Of a stretch of DNA of 64,000 nucleotides, positions 12,060 to 25,481 are shown one piece after another. The notes under the pieces were generated by a model. It saw nothing but the letters and a program-made list of their open reading frames with translations. It ran no database searches and was not told the origin of the DNA. Numbering within the stretch: position 1 is the stretch's first letter; each line of letters opens with the position of its first letter. This stretch comes from Synanceia verrucosa (lineage: Eukaryota > Chordata > Actinopteri > Perciformes > Synanceiidae). The stretch lies in contig CM056555.1 of the NCBI GenBank assembly GCA_029721515.1, positions 1,037,001-1,101,000 of the forward strand, given 5' to 3'. Position numbers and translations under genes: made by a program.

Positions 12060-12529
12060 AGTATGATCCCAGTCTGTCCTCGCATGGTGTGTCCGTCAAT
12101 ATTAAACCACGCCCCCTGCCTGTACGGCTGAAGATTCGGCTCTCCCCGGCAGGATTCGGCTCTTCTCGTTCGCTCCAAAGAATCGGCTCTCAGAGCGGAC
12201 TGGACAGCCCAGAGAGAGGAGAGAAAGTGAGGAAAGTTGTCTGAAGGTGAAGAGGGAAAGACCTGACATTATTTCCTCCCACTGGTCTCCCTCCTTCATC
12301 CGTCCACAGGAAGCACGGTAACGGAGCAGGACTGCACGCGCCGCCGACTATCACCTTTTCTATCAATTAAAACCTCCCTCGTGCATGCGCGCTCTTTATT
12401 GCCAGCCGGTGGCGTGCGCGTCGGGACGCACGGACTCGCTGAGCCGATAACAGGTAGCTCGGTGACCCCAGGTGTCTGCAGCGGAGCCACGAGGGGATTA
12501 CTGGACCGTGGTCGGTACAGCTCCACAGG
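12060..12529 (+). promoter_or_regulatory. col5a3 promoter and 5' UTR, with a short uORF
   Basis: GC-rich compared with its surroundings, with a GC box (CCACGCCCCC near 12107-12116) and no obvious TATA box. A short motif ending ATCGGCTCT or TTCGGCTCT occurs three times at 12133-12190. An upstream ATG at 12385 opens a 21-codon frame that stops at 12448-12450, 79 bases before the collagen start. The transcription start cannot be placed. Confidence 0.5.
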
Positions 12530-12605
12530 ATGGATCCGTGGAGGAGAAGACTCGAGACGTGGCTGCTGTTGCTCCTCGTGTTGGTGTGTCACAGCTCAAG
12601 AGCAG
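12530..12605 (+). CDS. col5a3: col5a3 exon 1, signal peptide
   Basis: ATG at 12530. Encodes a basic N-region (MDPWRRR), a leucine core (TWLLLLLVLVC) and a polar end (HSSRA): a classic signal peptide of 25 residues plus the first base of the next codon. Donor GTAGGT at 12606. The phase-1 join to exon 2 gives SRA-ANPTDVLK, which aligns with human DPVDVLK just after the signal. Confidence 0.92.
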
Positions 12606-15600
12606 GTAGGTTGGGATATTTAGCAGTGATTGCTTGTTCATATTTGTGCCAGTAATCAGTTTAGTTTTATTAGTCGATGCTTCCCTCCCTGCCTCCTCCC
12701 TCACCTCACCACCTGTCCTGAGTGCCCTTCAGGACCTCATGAGCTCATCAAAGTGTAAATATCATCCTTAACCTAAACCCTCAAACACACTTCACTGTCA
12801 AACATTTGTGCATTTTTTTAAAATGTTGATTAAATTTATTATCAATCACTAAAACACCTCCATCATTATTCCCCTCAAAGAGAAAGTTCCCAGTCATTTT
12901 CCATTTAACTTCCAGAAACTGGTCTTTTTGTGACCAGATGTGTTTGTCATGCCAGGTCATGCAGGCATAAAGCTTATTGAACTGAACCATCATATTCCTG
13001 GGCTCCTGTGCTGCACATTAGCCAGACAGTGGAGGAAGCATCGGCATATATGTCTGGACTTGTTCTGCCATACCTGCATCAATCTGTGCGCTCATACAAA
13101 CACTCATACAGCAGCAGCAGGATATTTAAGCTGCACAGCTGGATAATGGAGCAGACTGAGGCACATTAAAGTGAGCTGTGCTGGTTACTCCTGGGCTTTT
13201 AGAGCCCGGCGTTCGCTGATGTGCATCAGGTTAAGTGTGCATCAATGTGGTCGAGAGTTTTACGAAGGACTGTTTTATCTTCTAATGTTGGAAAATGAGA
13301 CCATAAAATGTCTTAGTCACCCCTTAAGGTACAGTGCAGCTCTCAGGAGGAAACATACAAGTATTTCATGTGTGTTGTAACCTGCTAGGATCAGCTGAGT
13401 TGGACCTTATGCATCACATATGAGTTGAGTTAATCTCAAATATAACATTTTCTCTCAAATATATGATATTTCTATTATGTTGATTGAACTGACTCGTCTT
13501 AGCACATCAAAGTTGTAGTTTTGAGCTTCAAAGTTAAGAAACAGCTGAAAAATCTGCATCATCTCATTTAGACATTTTTTTACCCAAGCATGCTGCATCT
13601 GCAGAGATTTTTCCCCACTTTAAGGACTTTTTGGCCACGTTAGTTTAAAGGAATAGCTTTAGGGAATATACCTACTACTTTCTTAGCTTATCACAAAGAT
13701 TTAAAACAAAGGGAAACATCTAGCCTAATCCATCCATCCATCCATCCATTATCTACCGCTTATCCTCATAGGATCGCAGGGGGGCTGGAGTCTATCCCAG
13801 CTGTCTTAGGGTGAAAGACAGGGTACACCCTGGACAAGTGTCCAGTTCATCACAGGACACATAGAGACAGACAACCACTCACACTCACATTCACACCTAC
13901 GGTCAGTTTAAATTAACCAGTTAACCTAATCCCCATGCATGTTTTTGGATGGTGGGAGGAAGCCTAATCCACTTAAGCAAATGTTTTGTCTTAATTGTTT
14001 AAACTGTGAAATTGACACTTGGTCACACAGGGAGTATCAGTATCAGACTAGTTCTTGGCTGGAGGCGGTGAATTCCTCGAGTATTTCCATCACAGTCAGG
14101 TTGCTAACCAACCAGCGAGGACCAAGTCTTGGCAAGAAAGCAAACAAGTATTCCCAAAATATCACAACTATTAGTAAACTGCTACTTTCAGAGTTAATCT
14201 TGATTTTAGAAACGACAAAACAAGCTCGACTCAAGATGAGATCGGCTGATGAATATCGTGGGGTTTGATCAGTGCAGCTGATAAATGGACTCTGAGTGCA
14301 GGTTATTCACATTTAATGTTGTCATGGCGTTACAATCATCAACCACAACCTTTTCAAAACTCTCATCCTTCAACTTAACTTTATTACATCTGTTGTTTTC
14401 CACATTTAAAGGTTGTTTTATTTACAAGTCTCTGTCCACCAGCTTTATTTAGGATTACATCAACAGTTCGCTGTGAAAAGGTCGGTGATCAGGTGACTTG
14501 GCAAAGACTCCACCATGTTGCCTCCATGTGTTGCGTTTGAGGGGATGCTGAGAGATCATTATGTTAGCAGCTTTTAAAGAACTTCTGACAATCTGGCTTT
14601 GTCCTGAAGACTAAAGGAAAACCTGTCTGCTGCTTTGCTGTAGTTTATTAGTCATGTCTACATGATGAAGAAAAGAGATTTTTAAAAAAGCAAAAACAAA
14701 GGTCTGTGAAGGTCATTACTGAAGAGGCCAATACGACCTCTGCACCTTTAGGGTCATCTGGGGTCAAACTCTGTCTGAGTCCAGCATCTCACAGCTGGTG
14801 GTCACAGACTTGTAAACACAAATTCATTGGTAAATAACCCTCCTGGTGAAGAGATACACAGGAAAACATGAGTATAGACGCAGATTGACTCGTGCTTCCA
14901 CCACTGGACAAAGTCCTTCATAACACCTGTAATTAAGCAGCCTGCGGTCACACGTCACTCTCGATTTATTTGCGTAATGTCAAATGTGATCACACACCTG
15001 GCTGTCAGCAGGTCGGCTGTGAGTTATGATCATAGAAATGTAGTCAAGTCACGGTCAAGCATGTCACAGTCTGGCCTAAGGTGTTTCAGGCTCTTACCTG
15101 GCTCTATAACGCCGGCCTCTCGCTATTTATTGCCTTCAAAATATTCAAAGTATTCAGTAAAATCATCTGGTGGCCAGTGTGATGTAGCTAATTCCAAATT
15201 TGTTAAGCTTGAAGTCTCCCTGCTACATTATGAACAGAAGCCCAGTCCAGCCTCCAGTGAAAATATGTTTGTGTTGGATGCAATTAATATCATGTTGTGA
15301 TGTCTGGATGTTTATTGTTCTGTTTGGTGAGGAAAGTAGACCTGGTTTAACATATGTACCCTCTTATTTGGTACTAGGAGACTTTTAATTTCAATTCTAG
15401 CACAACTTTAACTCTTTGAGTGCCATTTCAACATCATTTAAAATCCACCGCTTGAGTGCCATCGACGTAATTATACGTCAAAGTGGTTTTTCGGCAGCAG
15501 GTCTTCGATCATGATCTCCTGCAGCCTGTGAGTAATTTTGGGGCTTCTGGGATTTGTAGTCAGAGCATAAAGAGACGGTATACACCACAGAGATCAAAAC

Positions 15601-18600
15601 AGGAAGTGGAGACGATCAAGATTAGAGAGCAAAACAAACAGAATGTGGAGAAAAAGTGTTGATTTTGGTGAAAGTGTCCTCTACTCTACCTCTGATAAAA
15701 CAAGAATGGAACAAGGTAAAAACAAACATTTTTTTCATGATGAAATAGAGAGTCTCTTCTTTCATTTGAGCTATTCACTGTTTTCAGAGTCATAGTACTA
15801 AATATTCTGTGGGTCTAGAAATATGACTCAAAATGGACAAAAATGCTGGAACAAGACACTTTGTGTTTTATAAAACAGCTGGAACTCAATGAGTTAAAAG
15901 ACTGGAGGCTAAAAAGATGAGTCGCTGTGTGGGTTGAAATATTTAAAAATGATCTGGTCACACCCCGATCATGTGGGGTGATGTAACAGCAGGTGTTTTG
16001 GATTTGACAGATGATGGGAAACACCTGCTGTGACATCACTCAATGAGATGTGGCCAGAGGCACAACAGTAGTAGTTTTCTACCACATGTGATTCAGAGTG
16101 GAAATAATCTTTCTATTGTGTTTGTAGCCACGCTAGCAGCTTACCTCCAGGGTTCAGGCCCACCGGTTCAGTTCAAGCTGAAATATTTCCTGTAACATGT
16201 CTTAAAAGGTGAATTTTTATATCTTTGGTGATCCCTTAACTTTTAATCTCGTGTCGTCATCAGGTCAAAATTTAGTTTGATATTATGAATATCAATTAGG
16301 TTAATTGGTTAATTTAAATTGACCGTAGGTGTGAATGTGAGTGTGAGTGGTTGTCTGTCTCTATGTGTCCTGTGATGAGGTGGCGACTTGTCCAGGGTGT
16401 ACCCTGTCTTTCACCCTAAGATAGTTTGGGATAGGCTCCAGCCCCCCTGACCCTATGAGAGGATAAGCGGTAGATAATGGATGGATGGATTATGAATATC
16501 AGCAAATCAAAATAATATTCAGCTGTACTTTATTTTAATATACAGTATTTGTTCTGTTTGTGTCTTAATTCTTGACATACTTTAGGATAAAGTAAATTCA
16601 GGATTGATAAATACTAATATGCAAACTGCTGTTACTACTCTGCTGCATCTTAAAATATAAAGGTTTATTCCACTAAACACAGGTTTACAGTTTAGTTTAA
16701 TGCAATATATTTGCATAATATGTACAACATATTCTAATATGACTTCCGTCAACATGCTATAATGAGTCCCTCTGATTATAGTTTTGACTATTTTTTACTT
16801 TTTTTCCTGTCATTGTCATTTTGTCAACATGTTGTAATACATATTCAATTATTTGTACTTTTTTTCAGCATATTATACTGTGAATACATTTGATGTACTA
16901 TAATAAGGCCTTTTTACGTTTTTTTTTCTTCACATTTTTAGTTTCACTTCACTCTCATAATGCAGTTCAGCTTCACAACTCAGCTATTTAATTTTACTTT
17001 CAGATTTCTCAGCAGTGTAGTGCAATGCGTTTGGGCTTTAAAATATTACTGGCAGGTCATCACATTTATGCTTTTTAAGTTTAGCGTTTTCTAGTTGGTA
17101 AATGTTAGCACGCTAACACACTAGACGACTATGGTGAACATGGATATACGTTAATATATGGAACGTCTGTTTCCTTTTTTCTGTAGCACATAGTTCCACC
17201 TTTGTCCTGATGAAGCTACAGACAGACATGGCTTTCACTTCACCATAAGGATGTAATGTGAGCAGCAGAGGTCCTTGTGGATCCATATAGGCGCTCTGAT
17301 AAGGACACAGTGAAACTAGCAGGATACTAACCAGGTTTTTGTCCCCCAACTCCCTTTAAGGTAAATATTAAGGAAATATACCGTCCTTTTCCTGTTTTCC
17401 ATTAGCTAGAGATGAACCACAACCATCTCAAGTCTCTCTTATTTCCACTCACAAGATGTTTCTGATACTTAAAATAACTACAAGGAAACAATGAGGGCAG
17501 AATATCAAAGGCAGATTCTGTCAAATGAGTTTAAGATGAAAACAAAGATCTCAATAAGTCTGGAATGTGATAACTCTTCATGATTGAAATAATTGTTATT
17601 CTCTCTCTAGTGTTATTATTATTAGTTTTTGGTCTGTGTTTAAGAAAGAACAAAACGCAGGTGAAGATGTGAACATGTGTGGAGCTGCTGGCTCAAAGGG
17701 AAAAGTTGTGCAGTGATTGATGTGCCTGGTCTTTGTAAAGCCTGGTTTATGCTTCTGCGTCGCGGCGACAGCGTAGCTACGGCGTAGACCCGTAGCTACG
17801 CTCTGCGTCGCGGCGAACGCGTTGTTCTGCAATTCACCTCCAAGCTGCCAGGGGGGTGTGGTTGTGACTTTGTGTGGCTTCTGGGGGCTCATATCGGATT
17901 CCTTGGTTTTCTTCCGACAGTAAACAATGACAACTGAGATGGAGCGGATGTTTCTGGAGATGGAGCTCATAAAATTGAAAAAGAAATGCTGTTGCTACAA
18001 ATGTTCAAGCACAGAAGACGTCTGCGGAGGTGGTCTGTCCGACTATTCCGTACCGCTCGTGCCGCTCTTTGAATAGCGGTGTTGTTGAGCTGCTGACCGG
18101 AAAAGCAAACGCCGGAAATTACGTTCTGAGCGGCCCAATCACAGTCCTTGCCGTTTGAATCTCAACGCGTTGATGCGACGCATAGTCAGGATTTTCTGGA
18201 GGTGCGCGTCAGGCTACGGCGTAGGGTCCACGTAGGGGTCTGCGGCGACGCCGTAGCTACGCCGTCGCCGCGACGCAGAAGTATAAACCAGGCTTAACTG
18301 AGGAGAGCTGCTTTAATGAGGCTTTTAGGTGCAGATTGAAGCTGAGGAGTGGGCACTGAATGCATCATTTATGTTTCAGAGGCTGCAGTCTTTTAGTCCA
18401 GAGTCATTTCAAGAAAATGTAGTGTGGGGTTTTTTTTTGTTTTTTTTTCAGCATCCTTCTTCTTCAAAGTTACACTCTCATAGAGATTGTGATGGTCTCA
18501 GTTAGTTGATTTATTTGTTTTTGAAGTTTCAAATTGTCATTTCTTTTTTCTTGAACAGCCATAGAAACCACTGACTTAGCTGAGCCGCTCTTTGTATAAT

Positions 18601-21600
18601 GTGTTATAATCTGCTTATAGCGCTGTATAATTGTAGTTTTAAGCACTAATGATTCATAATACATTAACTCACTGAGTGCCAGCCCTTTTATAAACCCGAA
18701 AGTGCCTCATGATTGCGGTGTGACCAGAGCATTTTTAAATATTTCAACCCACACAGCGACTCATCTTTTTAGCCTCCAATCTTTTAACTCATTGAGTTCC
18801 ATCCCGTTTTATAAAACACAAAGAGTCTTGTTCTGCTAAAAAGACACTTAGACTTATATATATATATGTCAAATATGGCACACAAGTATTGGATTTTATC
18901 CATCCATCCATTATCTACCGCTGATCCTCATAGGGTCGCGGGGGCGGCGGGAGCCTAGTATTGGATTTTAAATGATGATGAATGTCTTAGGCATTCTAAG
19001 AGTTAAGGTCAAGTATCCCAATGCTTCATAATTACTGGTCGCTCACTGCTCAATGAAAAGATTATAATGTATTATATAGGGTAGGATTGGAATATTGATG
19101 CATCAGTGCATTGCAATTTTTTATTACACAATTCAATATCGATCCAGAGGATATGCTGAATTGGTTGGTGCTTCTTTTTTATTGCTTTTGTGTCCAGAAA
19201 CCAGTAATTCAACGCTGGTGATGCTCATTTTTTCACGTGGTGATTGTTACAAATTCATATGGTTTTATTGTGAAATATTTTCTGAAGTGTTTTTGTGTCT
19301 TTGCAGCTTTTCCTCAGTGCCAATCTCACAGTCACTTACAACTTTTATTTGCATGCAGTAAACGTGACTTTACATAGGATGTGATGTGTCGCACCATAAA
19401 TTATTTTTGTTTGCTCAAGTGAAGCCAATTTGATGCAGTCTTGGCTTCTGACAGTCATGACAACTATTCACACTCTACACACCTACAGCCCATTTAGGGT
19501 CGTCGTTAAACTGAGTTTCTGTGGGAGGAAGCAGCAGCACTACCCACTGAAGATTCTCTGGAAGTCTTCTATATATTGCCAACAATTACAATAACTTTAT
19601 TGCGACTTTTATCACTTTGTGCGCTGGCTCAGTGGGTCTCATGAATGAAAATAAGCGTTGCTATCCAAAATCAAGGTGTGTGTGTGATGCAGCGTCCAAC
19701 AGTAACAGAGCACAGGGCCTTAAAAAGCAGTGTGCAGCGATCTGTGAAGAGTTGGAGCCCTGCCACTGACAAATATTGATGCAATCTTTGATCTGTGTTC
19801 GAGAGGAAGAGTGACTTTTGTTGGAAGAAAGGTCTGTGAAATCCCTTGTTGTTCATTTGGAGGGGTTGATGTTTGATCTCAACACAAACGCAGCAGAATC
19901 CTGGAAGGCGATGAAGAGTCTGCCAGCTTCTTATTGCTGCTCGCTGTCTCTGATATTAAGGATTCATCTAATGTAATGCATGTGTGTGTGTGTGTCAGAC
20001 AGCAGAGGAGGCTATCCAGTGTGTTTCATTGATCAGAGCCAGCTGAGCTGTGAGCAAAGAAAACACATGGTCCCTCTCCATCCATCCTTCCTCTCTAGTT
20101 TCCTGGTTTAGCCTCTGAGGAGACTCATCATGTCAGAGGTTTTAAAGAGAGGGGTGTCTGCAGAAAGCGAGGGAGAGTAAAAGAGGTAAAGGAGTGTAAT
20201 GACAGACTCCTGTGTGGGGGATCTGAGCCTGGAGTAGGCTCAGAGGCTCAGCTAAACATCACTTCTTGTTTCTGCAAAAGGCATGTTATTGCATTCTTCG
20301 CCATTACTGCGTTAATGATAGACTAATCACAAACACATACAGCAAAAAAACACTTAAACCAGCCTTCCTTTACAAACACACACACAAACAAAGGCGCACA
20401 TCTGGTTTCCAGGAAATCCAGTCTTTCAGTGTGGTCTGGCCCACTTTCTTTTTTAGTTGTAAATCCCTACAAATTCCCCGATACTGTACCACTGTAAACC
20501 CAGTCTGGACTGGAGAGTGTCACAAGTGTTTTTTACTCTGCAGATTCGCTGTCATTTTAATCTGTGCAGCAGCTGTGTGCACGCCTCTGCAGCTTTATCC
20601 AATCATAATCAACCATTGTGTAGTCTAATTTGAATCAGAAGTGATTGATGTCCAGCCCACCACATTTCGTCTGATCAACCCTCGTCTGGACCTCACTGCT
20701 GCGTCCTCAGAGGACCAGATTGGAGCATTTCTCTTTAAAATGTTCCCCCACAGGGTCTGATGTCCGCTCACCAAAGTCTCTCAGAAACTATCAGGAAAAA
20801 CTGTATTAGCCTTCACATACCCCTACGCTTCAAAACTGTCAGTATTTTGTTTGTGCTTTTACTCCACTTACTTCTGCATCCTGTTTCTATAAATGTGGAA
20901 CCAATGAAACACCTTTACCTCGGGGCTCGACATCAATGGTTACCTGAGTGCCTTTCAGTTGACAAGTAGTTCAGGATGTGAGGCGAAGTTCAAACCCTTG
21001 AGCACGACTGTGACGTCTTTATCGGACTTCTGCTCCGACTGTGTTTGCAAAAATGTAATGGAAGGACGAATGGAAACTAAACCAATGTGTTATTAGAGAA
21101 TAAAAGTGTCTATTTCAAAATAAGAGTCTCACAACAGCAAGTTTTGCCCTTATAGTCGATGCAGTCTTCGATAGATACACGTCAAAAGTGCAACCTTTGG
21201 ATAGCTAAGGTACTCAAAGCATAAGCAGTACAGCAAGAAAAAAATAGACTATCTATCTAATTGTCTGTCTATGTCTGTCTGTATATCTGTCTATCTGAAT
21301 AGTTCATTGCTGTTAAAGTGTGTGTTCAAACCACAGCAGTTTTGCTCTGTGTTAGTCGTATATCTGACAGACTCTACATGTGTGTGCTTGTTGATGGCGC
21401 TGCCCCTCACACCACAGCCTCAGGATAGCAGCAGCAGCTGATGGAGTCCAGAGCATCCGCTGTGTTTGTACAGATATATGCACAGTATGATGGTGTTTGT
21501 CTGCGTGCACGCCCTCTTTATGTGCACATCATGTTGTGCTTGTGCAGAATATGAATCGACAGAATAGGGAAACATTAGCTGATGCATTTAAATGCATAAT

Positions 21601-23400
21601 ATAGAGTAAGAGCAGAGAGTTTCCATGTCTCGTCTTGTCCTCCGCTGCATTCAGATGTCAGATTATTTCTTGGTATGTATGACTAAAGCCCCTCTTCTAT
21701 GAATGTCGGAGCGGCGTCACCTTAAATCTAACCATGGCTCGAGCAAGTCTGAACACCAGGAGCCTTGTAGTCCACTTACAGCGTAAAGAGTGTTAGCAGC
21801 TAGTAATGCCAACAATTTTTTTACAGGAGGACGAAGAAATAATCAGTGTATTCATTCATATATTATCTCTTGCTGCCGTGATCACTGGATAATCTGTGCA
21901 TAAGATCCCTTATCGAAGCACTTCACTTCGCACCATCTCTGAGGACGGTAATCATGTCAATAAAACTGACCAGGACTGTTTTTGTAATGAAGCTTAGCTT
22001 TGCATAGAAAGGAGCCAGTGCACCAAATGTCTGCTACCTCATTTAAATACATGCTAATAGCACAGCAGCACAGAGACTCTATTTGCTTGGCAGCACAAAC
22101 TGACCCTTTGCAGGTGCTTTGTCAGTTACTCGGTTCTTTTTGTCTTAATCGTGCAGGTTTAGCAACTGCAAAAGTGTTTGCAACCTCACGTGATGCAGCC
22201 AATTAGCGTAGCTTAGCATAAGCACTGGATGCAGGGGGAAACAGCTGGCCTGCCTCTGACACTTTGCGCACCAAGGAAATAATCTGGCACAAAACCCTGC
22301 AGTCAAACCACACCTTTTATTTTTTTGTCCTGATTAATCGAAGAAGATAAATGAGCTTTAAAGAGCTCTGGAGTTTCTGGTAGGTTTTGTTGCCTTTGGT
22401 CAGAGCCAGGCTAGTTATTTCTCTGTAACTGATATGTGCCAAATAACACAGAACAACCACAGAACTGATTAAATCAACAGACACAAAACAGCCCCTGTCC
22501 TAGTCAACACAAAACAAACCTCTAACTGTCAGCGTGCTGCTGCAGGACTGTTGTATTGCATTACATTGTACAGGTGTTTGTGTTTTACTGGTCACTCACA
22601 CAGTGGGTATTCAGAGGAGCACAAATCCATGAAAACAAATGATAAAGTAGAAAAGCACTCGGAGAGCACAGACCTCCGTGGCGGCATTTAAAGTCTAACT
22701 TAAAACTGATTCATTTTTGGTGGTGCCGTCGAATTGGATCTGATCACCACCAAAAATGAATCAGTTTTAAGTTAGGCCACTTCAGGCCAATCCTGAAAAT
22801 TTCATCAAAATCCATCCACAACTTTTTGAGTTATTTTGCAAACCAACACACCAACATACAAACAATAAACAAGCCCCGGGGTAAACATAACCTCCTTGGC
22901 GGAGGTAATAAAGAAATCTTAAGCTCACACAGGTGTTTCAGCGGAAATCACCGGGAGTTTTAGTAGTGAGGAAATAACAGAGGTGTCTGGCAGCAGGCAG
23001 GCAGACGGACAGATGGACAATCAGACAAACATATCTACATCACAAATACATCTGGCGCTCAGACGCTATGCCAACCTTGTGTGCATCAACACGTGTGAGC
23101 GCTGAAAGCTGCAAAGCAGATGGAGGGTTTACGTAAGCCCAAGAAAAGGAGCTGCACCAGTAGAGGCATGCCCTCCTCTAACCTGCCATCTTTTATTTCT
23201 TCTGCTTCTATCCATCTTCACCCCTTCTCTCCCTTTTCACTTTCAATATGGTACACATTTCCCCCCAGACATCTTTTTTTTCACATCCCATCTTTTTCTG
23301 CTTAGTCTCTCTGTGGACAGTTGTGTCATCAGTGATCAAAAGAACTCGTGTGTGTGTGTATATGATGTGCATGCTACACCACATCTTTAGAAATGCCTCA

Positions 23401-23431
<31 letters not shown>

Positions 23432-25443
23432 TTCGTGTTCTCAGACTGAATCATTGTCAGAACACATGTATTTGTTATTGCCCTCTGCTTTTAGTCAAGT
23501 CAATTTCAATTTTATTTGTATAACCCAATATCACAAATTACCAATTGTCCTCAGAAGGCTTTACAATCTGTACAGGATATGACACCCTCTGTCCTTTACA
23601 AACAACCCTCACATCCACTAAGGAAAAAAAACACACTTTTAGCCTTTGTTGTGTGGTGACTGTTGCATGTGTTGCTGCCAATATGGGTGTCATCATGTGA
23701 TTATTACACCAAGCATCTGCAACAAGTATGAGAGAGAGCGAGAGGCAGATAAAAGTGTTTCAGTAGTTTGTTTACAGAGTAGCTTAATTACAGGGTCGCC
23801 ATAGGTAACAATTTGTCCACAGCCACAAGAAGTTGTCTGTTTGTGTATTTTTACCATTGCAAAGGATTATTGTTGTTGTTGTTTTTATCAGCTAGTCAAT
23901 TACAGGATTCCCACAGTTCCTTAAAAAATTTAAAATATCTTAAATTAAAATCTGGGTCATTAAGGTCTTAAATTGTCTTAAATTTACCATGAATTTGCTG
24001 TAGGTGTTAAATTTTCAGATGGTGCATTTAATGACAATAGGAAAACACATTATTCAGAGATTAACTGTAAACTGTTATTTCCCCACTGAAGTCTTCTTCT
24101 TCTTCTGACTGCAATTTTTCTTGTTATTTTGTTCACAAAGATCACTTCTTTGTTCTTGAAAGTTGTAGAAAAAAGTTAAGTGTTCTGCCTTTACTTTAAA
24201 TCATTGTTGCAAGTGTTAAAGGGCTAAAGACAATAGATTAACGTTTTTTTTTTCCTGCTAAATATCGATATCGGCATCAGTCTCAAAAACTCCATATTGA
24301 TCAGGCCCTACAATAAATTGGCTGTTTTCTACCAAAAATTTGTTATGACAGTTTTGAGTCTTAAGTTTTATTTGTTGAGGTCTTAAAAAGTATTAAATTT
24401 GATTTTTAAAATGGTGCAGGAGCCCTGAATTATTGGGTAGGAGATCATAGGTTGCTTAAAGTGTCTCTCTTGCTCGGGCGGAAAATGTGTTGATAAGAGG
24501 AGATTTTGAACTAAAAGAGGCTGGAAAAGCTCTATAGTTTGTTTTATCCGTTGTTAAAGGCGTTAAATTCAACATCCAGAGCATTCATTTAAAAAAGAAG
24601 CAGTCTGTCCTGTGATGTGTGTGAAATCTGACTCCTCTGTGTGACTTTTTTCCATTTTACAAATTGTTTTTTTATTTGATATGTGAAAATAAACTACATG
24701 GGTTTATTTCTGTTAAAAGTAAAGACGTGGTGGGTACAACACAGCAGAAAGCCTCATGTCCACTATTCTTCCTTTTTACTTTAAGCTTACAAAATGTGCT
24801 ACTCATCTCCCATCTCACTGTTTGGTGTCCCTCAGTTCACAAAAAAAAAGCTTTTCAGAAAAGCTTATTGCAAATCTATGTCCCCAGCTCCTATTGAATT
24901 TAAATTATTTAAATCCAACATTTTCTTAAAGAAGTGACTTAGGTCCTGGTGTGGTGATTTAAGGCAGCAGAAAATGAATGAGGTTCGAGACTGTTTTGTT
25001 TGTGCAGCCCACTATCACAAATTACATATCTGCCTACAGTCTGTACAGCTTACGACATCTTTCTGTCTGTCTTTTACAGACAACCCTTAAATCTGCTCCC
25101 CAAAAACCAACTTGTAAAAGGGAAAAAGAAACTTTAACAACAGAGGAGGGATCTCTCTTCCAAGCCAGTGTCACACATGAACAACTACATCTCATCGTCT
25201 CTTTGCAGCGAATCCCACTGATGTCCTGAAGGTCCTGGAGCTGTCGGAGGACATGGAGGGCGTGTCGCTGGAGTCAGGACTTTGCACCAGCAGGCAGGGA
25301 CGAGAGGAGACGGACCTTTCCTTCAAGATCGACAAGAAGATTCAACTGAGCGCGCCCACCAGTCAGCTCTTCCCTGGTAATATAACTGAGCCTGGGCTTT
25401 GATATATGTGTGTGTGTGTGTGTGTGAATGTCTTTGGTCACTA

Positions 25444-25481
<38 letters not shown>

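Larger units (their letters stand above)
12606..25208. other. col5a3 intron 1
   Basis: 12.6-kb intron. It holds the teleost ATCC-tailed repeats (13730, 16300, 18899), TTAA MITE copies (15408, 18664), a Harbinger MITE (17739), a 31-bp hairpin in an RTE-like LINE tail (22695), a hAT-like element (23903) and perch-type SINE pieces (23502, 25000). No extra exon recognised. Large first introns of collagen genes often hold enhancers, which cannot be identified here. Confidence 0.75.

Noticed and set aside
12381..12623. 80-codon frame across the col5a3 start
   Set aside because: Different frame from the signal peptide and runs into intron 1; start would be GTG. Leader sequence.
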